From: Opitutia bacterium UBA3151
Lineage (GTDB): Bacteria > Verrucomicrobiota > Verrucomicrobiia > Opitutales > Seribacteraceae
Assembly: GCA_002364975.1 (NCBI GenBank)
Contig: DEYT01000035.1
Span: 1-5,042 of the forward strand
Direction: 5' to 3'
Length of the DNA stretch: 5,042 bases
A program made the translations under genes and the position numbers. Shown here piece after piece: positions 1 to 5,042 of the stretch. The notes below the pieces were generated by a model. It was given only the letters and a program-made list of their open reading frames with translations, searched no databases and was not told the origin of the DNA. Within the stretch, counting starts at the first letter, position 1; each line of letters begins with the position of its first letter.

Positions 1-21
1 ATAGAGGTATTAAATTTGCGA

Positions 22-954
22 TCAGCTTTCACCATTAATTTCGGATAATTTCTCGATTGGTTCAGTAAAATCTTGAGGAATAGGAGCTTCCCACTTCATC
101 TCGATTCCTTTGATTGGATGAAGCAACTGGAGTTTGCAGGCGTGCAACATAACTCGATGAAATACATGGGTCTGGTTTTTTCGGTTTCCTCCATAAGTAG
201 AGTCACCTGCCAACGGATGATTTGCATCAGAAAAGTGCACTCTTATTTGGTGGGTTCTACCAGTCAGTATGGTACAACTAACCAAGGTAAAATCATTTGA
301 AAAGCGGGTTGCTACTTTCCAGTTGGTAACTGCTTTTTTTCCATTTGCTGAAACACACATTTTCACCCGCACTTTAGGATGTCGGCCTATAGGACCAATA
401 AATTCTCCCGAATCTAAGGAAAGAGAACCATGTACCAAGGCCAGGTATTCCTTACTCACTTTACGCTCTGAAAACTGACTAACCAAGTTATGGTAAGCCT
501 TTTCAGTTTTGGCTACAACGATCACGCCACTTGTATCCTTGTCCAGACGATGAACAATCCCCGGTCGATCGGGAGCACCGACGGGGCAAAGAATGTCGAG
601 ATGATGCATGAGAGCATGAACCAGAGTATTCTGCCCCGTTCCATCACCTGGATGTGTTACCATCCCAGAAGGCTTATTGATTACAATTATGAAATCATCT
701 TCGTAAAGGATATTAAGCTGATATTCAAACGGAGCATGCATCTGAACCGAAGGCCTGCTCAGATCAATTATTAATTCATCGCCGCACATGAGCTTAGTTT
801 TGGGCTCTAATAATTCACCATCAACGCGGGAGACCCTTCCCTCTTCAATCGCTTTTTGAATCAAAGACCGACTTATTTCGGGGAATGATTCAGCAAGAAT
901 TTTGTCTACCCGCCCCATTTTTCCTTCCGGACAAATAAATCTATCCTTGCTCAT
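22..954 (-). CDS. rluD: RluD-type large-subunit rRNA pseudouridine synthase (RluA family)
   Basis: This 310-residue protein is a RluA-family pseudouridine synthase, which isomerises uridines in 23S rRNA; RluD itself modifies helix 69. An S4 RNA-binding domain lies at about residues 13-65 (GRVDKILAESFP, then SRSLIQKAI). The catalytic domain follows, with INKPSGMVTHPG (92-103), the signature HRLDKDTSG (135-143) whose first aspartate, D138, is the catalytic residue, and GRTHQIRVH (232-240). The C-terminal HPIKGIEMKWEAPIPQD closely resembles E. coli RluD. Length is near the family norm. The first ATG has only AAGGA one base upstream, but the residues before M13 match the N-terminal strand usual in RluD proteins, so I keep the long start. 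It starts 4 bp after the deaminase stop, suggesting co-transcription. Family is certain; the exact target uridines (RluD rather than another RluA paralogue) are inferred. Confidence 0.93.
   Translation of the reverse strand: MSKDRFICPEGKMGRVDKILAESFPEISRSLIQKAIEEGRVSRVDGELLEPKTKLMCGDELIIDLSRPSVQMHAPFEYQLNILYEDDFIIVINKPSGMVTHPGDGTGQNTLVHALMHHLDILCPVGAPDRPGIVHRLDKDTSGVIVVAKTEKAYHNLVSQFSERKVSKEYLALVHGSLSLDSGEFIGPIGRHPKVRVKMCVSANGKKAVTNWKVATRFSNDFTLVSCTILTGRTHQIRVHFSDANHPLAGDSTYGGNRKNQTHVFHRVMLHACKLQLLHPIKGIEMKWEAPIPQDFTEPIEKLSEINGES
922..928 (-). promoter_or_regulatory. Shine-Dalgarno-like GGAAGGA inside the rluD start region
   Basis: On the minus strand GGAAGGA lies three bases before an in-frame ATG at 916-918 (M13). 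It is a better ribosome-binding match than anything at the annotated start at 954, where AAGGA is only one base from the ATG. If used, it would give a 298-residue protein starting MGRVDKIL, at the edge of the S4 domain. The spacing is short and the upstream residues look conserved, so this is an alternative start only. Confidence 0.3.
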
Positions 955-958
955 ATCC

Positions 959-1963
959 TTAAAGCCATTCCGACTCTAAAATTTTGATTTGTTTTTGCCA
1001 ATCCATTCGTACTTTAGGATTCAAATCGGCTACTTCAAAACCATTCCAAGCAAGCTTTGCTAATTGAAGTGAATTTAATCCAAGCCTCTTATGGCACACC
1101 TCATACTCTTGAGACAAAGAATTATTAAATGAAAGAGGATCATCTGTACTGATGGTACAGAGAAGATTTCTATCCATAAATGCTGGCAATGGGTGCTGAT
1201 TCCAATTATTTACTACCTTAAGTTTAAAATTACTAATGGGGCAAATATCAAAAATCACGCCTTTATCTTGGGCCAACTTGAGTACCTCTTTATCTTCAAT
1301 CGCACGAATTCCGTGCTGAATTCTTCTGACATTAAGTTTTTCAATTGCATGACGAACATTTTCTGCTGGGCCAAATTCACCTGCATGTGCCTTTACCGAT
1401 TTTCCATATTCTGAGGCACGAACCCAAAAGGATTCAGTCCAATTCTCCATGGGTAATGTTTCTAATCCATGTAAATCAATACCGGATAATTCATCCCAAT
1501 CTTTGATAGCCTCCTCGAGCTTCGGACCTAAATAACCAGTATAGGCGTTCCTGCTAATTCCGAGAAAAACCCGGACTTCCAGACCCCTTGGAATTGCTGC
1601 CCTTATTGCAGATAGAATTTCTTCACCTGGAATGTTTAGAAATTCCATCATCCCTGCATGAAAACTGATTTCTACATATTTAACATTTTGTTGAAGGTGG
1701 ATATCAAAAATCGCTTTAGCTGCAGTATAATAAGATTCAGGAGAATCAAAAAAAGCGAGAGCGTGATCGATCAAAATAGACTCAAACTGTTCAAAACTTG
1801 AGTACCTAAAGTCATCTTTACGAAATTCTGGCTTCTTTGAAAACTTTTGAGGGTTTTTCAACTCAAGCAAATGCCAAGGCAAAGCACCTTCTATATGCAG
1901 ATGAGTTTCAGTTTTCGGTAATTTTTCAATAAATTGAGGTATCGCCGATGGATCAAAATTCAT
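959..1963 (-). CDS. Adenosine deaminase family metal-dependent amidohydrolase
   Basis: This 334-residue cytosolic protein belongs to the adenosine/AMP/adenine deaminase family, TIM-barrel zinc hydrolases that replace the 6-amino group of a purine with oxygen. All catalytic motifs are visible: THLHIEG (20-26; zinc ligands H21 and H23), KAHAGE (191-196; zinc ligand H193, catalytic E196), RIQHG (214-218; catalytic H217), CPISN (241-245) and STDDP (272-276; zinc ligand D274 and partner D275). Length matches bacterial members. The LAGDE-type substrate loop of classical adenosine deaminases reads DLHGLE at 163-168, so adenosine is only the default guess; adenine, 6-aminodeoxyfutalosine or another adenine-containing compound are alternatives. 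The gene begins 7 bp after the aminopeptidase stop and ends 4 bp before the rluD start. No gene symbol is given because the substrate is unproven. Confidence 0.88.
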   Translation of the reverse strand: MNFDPSAIPQFIEKLPKTETHLHIEGALPWHLLELKNPQKFSKKPEFRKDDFRYSSFEQFESILIDHALAFFDSPESYYTAAKAIFDIHLQQNVKYVEISFHAGMMEFLNIPGEEILSAIRAAIPRGLEVRVFLGISRNAYTGYLGPKLEEAIKDWDELSGIDLHGLETLPMENWTESFWVRASEYGKSVKAHAGEFGPAENVRHAIEKLNVRRIQHGIRAIEDKEVLKLAQDKGVIFDICPISNFKLKVVNNWNQHPLPAFMDRNLLCTISTDDPLSFNNSLSQEYEVCHKRLGLNSLQLAKLAWNGFEVADLNPKVRMDWQKQIKILESEWL

Positions 1964-1970
1964 AGGAGAA

Positions 1971-3086
1971 TCACTCCCTTAACAAATGACTCGGATTTAA
2001 TTTCTCCAAATCTTTGGCTACGAATATTCCATTTTTTCGAATCAACTGCCCGTCAAACCAGATTTCTCCGCCACCCCATTCCGGGCGTTGAATCGAAACC
2101 ATATCCCAATGAACTTGTGATTTATTGCCATTGTTTGCTTCTTCGTAGGCTTGCCCAGGGGTAAAGTGAAAAGAACCATCAATCTTCTCATCAAAAAGAA
2201 TATCCAGCATCGGCTCTTTAATCATCGGGTTAAATGCAATTGCGAATTCTCCAATGTAACGGGATCCATTGTCTGAATCTAAGATTTCATTTAACCTATC
2301 TTGATTGCAGGAAGATGTGGCCTCGACAATTCTACCATTTTCGAAGCTTAAACTAATATTTGAAAATGCACTACCCTGATAAATGGTATCGGCATTAAAA
2401 GTTACAGTTCCTTGGACGCTATCCTTCACAGGACAGGAAAAAACCTCACCATCTGGTATGTTATGAGTCCCGCCACAAGAAATCGCATCGATACCTTTAA
2501 CTGAAAAGTTAAGATCAGTCTCAGGGCCAACAATCTTAACTTGATCCGCATCTCTCATTCTTTTCTCCAGAGCAGTCATACCTTCGGTCATTTTCGAGTA
2601 ATCCATGCAACAGGCATCAAAGAAGAAGTTTTCAAATGCCTCGGTGCTCATCTTGGCTTGTTGAGCCATAGAAGGGGTAGGCCAACGCAAAATGCACCAC
2701 TTTGTTTTTTGAACACGCCAGTCAAGGACAGGTTTGAGTGCCTTATTAGCTAATTTCATATCTTCGGTCGGCAAATCAGAATTTTCGAAAACATTATTAC
2801 TTCCACGCACAGCAATATATGCCTGCATTGATTTCATTCTCTCTAACTCCCAATCTAAGCTTTTTTCCAACTGCTCCTTTGCTGCACCCAATATGCACTC
2901 CCTGTCCACACGAGCTGATTGGATTAAAGAATATGGGTAACCGCCTTTTTCCTTAACTGCCCGAATGAGTGCAATCGACATTTCTTGAGGAATATCGAAG
3001 GAGTGAACGAGGACATTCTCTCCTCTTTCAACTTTCGTGGAATGGGATACTAGATTACGAGCCAAAGTTAGATAACGAGGATCCAT
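1971..3086 (-). CDS. M29 family metallo-aminopeptidase (AmpS/aminopeptidase T type)
   Basis: This 371-residue protein is a member of peptidase family M29, cytosolic two-metal exopeptidases that remove N-terminal residues from peptides. The start MDPRYLTLARNLVSHS is typical of the family and followed by the RGENVLVH strand. The metal and catalytic residues can be placed by motif: GEVFSCP (213-219; E214), RYIGEFAIAFNP (276-287; E280), GSFHFTPGQAY (304-314; H307 and Y314) and QVHWDMV (324-330; H326 and D328). These correspond to the Glu, Glu, His, Tyr, His, Asp set of Thermus and Staphylococcus enzymes, so the protein should be active. It is somewhat shorter than the roughly 410 residues of those enzymes. 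No signal peptide is visible. The start follows the kinase stop by 24 bp without a clear Shine-Dalgarno sequence; the deaminase follows 7 bp after its stop. Substrate preference cannot be read from sequence. Confidence 0.92.
   Translation of the reverse strand: MDPRYLTLARNLVSHSTKVERGENVLVHSFDIPQEMSIALIRAVKEKGGYPYSLIQSARVDRECILGAAKEQLEKSLDWELERMKSMQAYIAVRGSNNVFENSDLPTEDMKLANKALKPVLDWRVQKTKWCILRWPTPSMAQQAKMSTEAFENFFFDACCMDYSKMTEGMTALEKRMRDADQVKIVGPETDLNFSVKGIDAISCGGTHNIPDGEVFSCPVKDSVQGTVTFNADTIYQGSAFSNISLSFENGRIVEATSSCNQDRLNEILDSDNGSRYIGEFAIAFNPMIKEPMLDILFDEKIDGSFHFTPGQAYEEANNGNKSQVHWDMVSIQRPEWGGGEIWFDGQLIRKNGIFVAKDLEKLNPSHLLRE
1974..1980 (-). promoter_or_regulatory. Ribosome binding site for the deaminase gene
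   Basis: AAGGGAG on the minus strand lies ten bases before the ATG at 1963 and is embedded in the last two sense codons of the aminopeptidase gene. It supports the chosen deaminase start and suggests translational coupling of the two genes. It is one of the few recognisable Shine-Dalgarno sequences in this window. Confidence 0.5.
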
Positions 3087-3110
3087 AGATGAACTGATTT
3101 TAAAGTGAAA

Positions 3111-4385
3111 TTATAAACCCCGTCTGATTTTAGAGCCTGCAAAATTGATTCTCACGCGATAGACTTTCTTAACTCGGTTAATTATTTCATAGGATTTAGG
3201 ATCAATACGAGCAGGAACTTCCATTCTTCGGATATCTACCACTGCAGTAAAGCCCCGCTCCGTAAAAACATCAATAAGCATTGCTATCGCAAGTGGATCA
3301 TCAAAAACATGATGCTCAGAATTGATATATGCCAAACCTGAAATCGAGTGTTTTTCCACGACCGGAATAAATTTCGTTTTGATCAAAGAAACTACCTGCT
3401 CAAATAATTCAGAATGAAACTTTTCATAAGAATCCAGTCGGTGTACCAATAACTGTCTAGCATGGAGTGAAAGTTTCTGAGCCAAAGGGATGGATGAAAT
3501 TCGGTCGTAAGTGGGTTGATCAAGCTCGAGAGAGCTCTGGTATTTGAGTTCCTGTATGATCCTCTGCTGAACTTCTATAATACTGCCGTGTGCATTGATG
3601 AAATGATAATGGAAAACTTCCCGCAGTGTGGTAAGGGAATCATAGGTTGATTCCTTAAATGTCTTATATCTTCGATGAGCTGCATCTTCTTCTAGATCGG
3701 TCTTTCGTAGTTCCCATCTCTCTCCTACGCCCGAGGCTTCTACTTCTGCATTGTGTGCGATTGCCCTTTCACCTCGAAGTAATTGTCGTTTAACGCTTTC
3801 CTCTTCGTCAATAAATAACATGATGATGTGGAACCTAGGTTTTGGGAATTGAGATTCTTGAAAAGTTCCTAGGTATTTACTTCTGAGTTCTGACAAACGA
3901 CCATGAAAAAGCTTCAAGCATTCAACTTGAGTTTTGGTACGAGGGAAACCATCTACAATGGCACCGCTTTCATATTCCGGACTTAGCAGGGAATTTAAAA
4001 CCAACTTGGTAACTTCACGATCTCCTGCCAATAAACCAGCATCGATCTTCATACGGGCTTCGGGTGACCGAAGAAGCTCACTCACGATAATTGGCTTTTC
4101 GGTAAGATCACGAAACTCCATAATAAACGCAGTTTGCGTGCCCTTCCCGGCCCCTGGAGCTCCATTAAGCCAAAAGATCTCTGCTGGAAATCGTAAGTTC
4201 TCGGTACCGACATCTTGTTCAATTTCATGCCAAATGGTCTGAAAGATCATTTGAGCATCTTTAACCTCAAGATCTTCAACTTGTTTCCTTGAAGGTTTTG
4301 CAGAAGAAATTATGCCTGAAGATACTGACTCTTTTTTGTTCGAACCAGTTTCTACATCCTTTTTTTCAGTCAACTTAGTGGACAT
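3111..4385 (-). CDS. Adenylate-kinase-like nucleoside monophosphate kinase with N- and C-terminal extensions
   Basis: This 424-residue protein is about twice the length of adenylate kinase. Residues 1-45 are Ser/Lys/Glu-rich and probably disordered. Residues 66-281 align with adenylate kinase, which moves phosphate from ATP to a nucleoside monophosphate: P-loop GAPGAGKGTQ (75-84; K81), SELLR (102-106; R106), IDAGLLAGD (114-122), DGFPRT (145-150; R149), R200 and R204, LRKTDLEED (226-234; R227), R238 and FINA (262-265). By hand alignment K81, R106, R149, R204, R227 and R238 match E. coli K13, R36, R88, R123, R156 and R167, so catalysis is plausible. The AMP pocket differs (T31 aligns with V101, V59 with A120), so the acceptor is uncertain. 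The lid is about ten residues shorter and lacks zinc cysteines, and about 20 extra residues follow DGFPRT. Residues 285-424 are an unrecognised region with predicted helices, then an alpha/beta segment. There is no Shine-Dalgarno sequence; M46 (codon 4248-4250) is a possible alternative start. Confidence 0.85.
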   Translation of the reverse strand: MSTKLTEKKDVETGSNKKESVSSGIISSAKPSRKQVEDLEVKDAQMIFQTIWHEIEQDVGTENLRFPAEIFWLNGAPGAGKGTQTAFIMEFRDLTEKPIIVSELLRSPEARMKIDAGLLAGDREVTKLVLNSLLSPEYESGAIVDGFPRTKTQVECLKLFHGRLSELRSKYLGTFQESQFPKPRFHIIMLFIDEEESVKRQLLRGERAIAHNAEVEASGVGERWELRKTDLEEDAAHRRYKTFKESTYDSLTTLREVFHYHFINAHGSIIEVQQRIIQELKYQSSLELDQPTYDRISSIPLAQKLSLHARQLLVHRLDSYEKFHSELFEQVVSLIKTKFIPVVEKHSISGLAYINSEHHVFDDPLAIAMLIDVFTERGFTAVVDIRRMEVPARIDPKSYEIINRVKKVYRVRINFAGSKIRRGL

Positions 4386-4394
4386 ATGATTAAA

Positions 4395-4422
4395 TAAATA
4401 ATATAAAACTCAACTTCGTCAA
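4395..4422 (-). promoter_or_regulatory. Possible weak sigma-70-type promoter upstream of the kinase gene
   Basis: In the 52 bp AT-rich gap the minus strand shows TTGACG (4417-4422; five of six bases of the -35 consensus), a 16-base spacer and TATTTA (4395-4400; only three of six of the -10 consensus). Better -10 matches, TATTAT (4398-4403) and TATATT, sit too close to this -35. Transcription would begin only a few bases before the ATG at 4385, giving a nearly leaderless message, which would fit the missing Shine-Dalgarno sequence. In AT-rich DNA such matches arise easily by chance. Confidence 0.25.
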
Positions 4423-4425
4423 CTT
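4410..4425. repeat. Short tandem direct repeat TCAACTT, two copies
   Basis: TCAACTT occurs at 4410-4416 and again at 4419-4425, separated by CG, in the gap between cysE and the kinase gene. It overlaps the possible -35 element. It could be a small operator half-site pair with a 9-base period, but it may be chance; no regulator is encoded nearby in this window. Confidence 0.3.
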
Positions 4426-4437
4426 TAGGAAAAAGAA

Positions 4438-5042
4438 TTAAATACCTCCTCCGTCTTCGTAAAGGGGGCTTGATGATATAGAATGGTCCATCCCTAGGTA
4501 AGGCATTTCTCCGTGTTCAACTTGCCCAACAATTTTCGCAGGTACACCAGCCACGGAAGCTCGAGGAGGGACATCATGCAAAACCACACTGCTTGCACCA
4601 ACACGAGCACCCTCACCAATTTCAACATTACCCAGAATCTTAGCACCCGCCCCAATCAAAACACCTGATCTTATTTTGGGGTGACGATCTCCACGCTCTT
4701 TCCCAGTTCCTCCAAGGGTCACTTCATGCAGGATAGATACATCATCATCAATCACACAAGTTTCTCCAGCGACAAATCCAGTTGCATGGTCAAGTAGAAT
4801 TCCTTTTCCAATCTTAGCAGCAGGATGAATATCAACGGAATAGATTACCGAGACCAAGCTTTGTAAGTACAATGCCATTTGCCTTCTTTCCTGTAACCAA
4901 AAACGGTGACATGCACGGTAGGAACAAAGAGCTTGGAAGCCTTTGAAATAAAGAAAGGGGCTAAGATAATCATTGCATGCTGGATCCCGCTCTTTTACTG
5001 CATCTAAATCATGAGCAATCGAAGTAAGAATTCCTGCATCAT
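4438..5042 (-). CDS. cysE: Serine O-acetyltransferase, 5' end outside the window
   Basis: CysE acetylates L-serine with acetyl-CoA to O-acetylserine, the first step of cysteine synthesis. The frame stays open from the stop at 4438 to the window edge: 200 complete codons. The M at 4876-4878 is internal, because the residues before it (DAVKERDPAC, SPFLYFKGFQALCSYRACHRFW) are the conserved N-terminal helical domain. Against E. coli CysE (273 residues) about 73 residues should be missing. The left-handed beta-helix hexapeptide domain follows. Numbering from the first visible residue, DIHPAA gives D70, DHATG gives H85 and GDRHPKI gives R119 and H120, matching E. coli D143, H158, R192 and H193 with identical spacing. 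RDPA (D19) matches E. coli D92, a residue of the cysteine/serine site. The protein ends GGGI; a terminal isoleucine is the known anchor for binding O-acetylserine sulfhydrylase (CysK). The kinase gene starts 52 bp downstream. Confidence 0.96.
   Translation of the reverse strand, partial: DAGILTSIAHDLDAVKERDPACNDYLSPFLYFKGFQALCSYRACHRFWLQERRQMALYLQSLVSVIYSVDIHPAAKIGKGILLDHATGFVAGETCVIDDDVSILHEVTLGGTGKERGDRHPKIRSGVLIGAGAKILGNVEIGEGARVGASSVVLHDVPPRASVAGVPAKIVGQVEHGEMPYLGMDHSISSSPLYEDGGGI

Noticed and set aside
1..21. Start of another gene or a terminator beyond rluD
   Set aside because: Only 21 bases are present after the rluD stop and they contain no start codon context or hairpin that can be supported.
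490..774. Plus-strand open frame of 94 codons opposite rluD
   Set aside because: It is antisense to the catalytic core of rluD and its translation looks like random reverse-strand sequence.
3934..4242. Plus-strand open frame of 102 codons opposite the kinase gene
   Set aside because: It lies wholly antisense to the P-loop and DGFPRT region of a clear kinase, its translation shows no recognisable motif, and it has no supporting start context; it is a by-product of the minus-strand coding frame.
4359..4365. A AAA AAG heptamer in the kinase coding strand, in the frame used by programmed -1 frameshift sites such as dnaX
   Set aside because: It falls at codons 8-9 in a lysine-rich tail; a -1 shift would end after a short meaningless peptide, and I see no strong stimulatory hairpin or upstream Shine-Dalgarno element. 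A chance A-run is the simpler explanation.
4386..4437. Rho-independent terminator after cysE
   Set aside because: The gap has T-rich stretches on the minus strand but no GC-rich inverted repeat; the visible repeat is direct, not inverted.
4438..4878. A short stand-alone 146-residue serine acetyltransferase starting at the ATG at 4876-4878
   Set aside because: The frame remains open upstream to the window edge and encodes the conserved CysE N-terminal region in perfect register, so this methionine is internal.

Overview
All supported genes in this window are on the minus strand, so reading from the right end to the left gives the order of transcription: cysE (serine acetyltransferase, 5' end outside the window), an adenylate-kinase-like nucleotide kinase with extra N- and C-terminal regions, an M29 family aminopeptidase, an adenosine-deaminase family amidohydrolase, and an RluD-type 23S rRNA pseudouridine synthase. 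Coding density is very high. The only intergenic stretch of note is the 52 bp between cysE and the kinase gene (4386-4437). No RNA gene, insertion sequence, CRISPR array or prophage gene is visible.

Layout: 22-954 rluD-like; 4 bp gap; 959-1963 adenosine deaminase family; 7 bp gap; 1971-3086 aminopeptidase; 24 bp gap; 3111-4385 kinase; 52 bp AT-rich gap with a weak possible promoter; 4438-5042 cysE, running off the right edge. The four genes from the kinase to rluD are packed like an operon. cysE may be read in the same transcript or end just before it. Positions 1-21 follow the rluD stop and hold nothing I can identify.

Organism: a bacterium with moderate-to-low GC (about 40% by eye) and many starts without a good Shine-Dalgarno sequence. 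The long adenylate-kinase-like protein with a separate C-terminal region makes me think of Verrucomicrobiota or related PVC bacteria, but that is recall-based inference with low confidence.

Function: these are mostly housekeeping enzymes: cysteine biosynthesis (CysE), nucleotide phosphorylation and purine salvage (kinase, deaminase), peptide turnover (aminopeptidase) and ribosome maturation (RluD). The kinase and deaminase both act on adenine-type compounds if their family assignments hold, but no dedicated pathway is evident. The most unusual gene is the 424-residue kinase, which keeps the catalytic arginines of adenylate kinase, changes residues of the AMP-binding pocket, and carries an uncharacterised C-terminal region of about 140 residues. 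I see no convincing new multi-gene system here.
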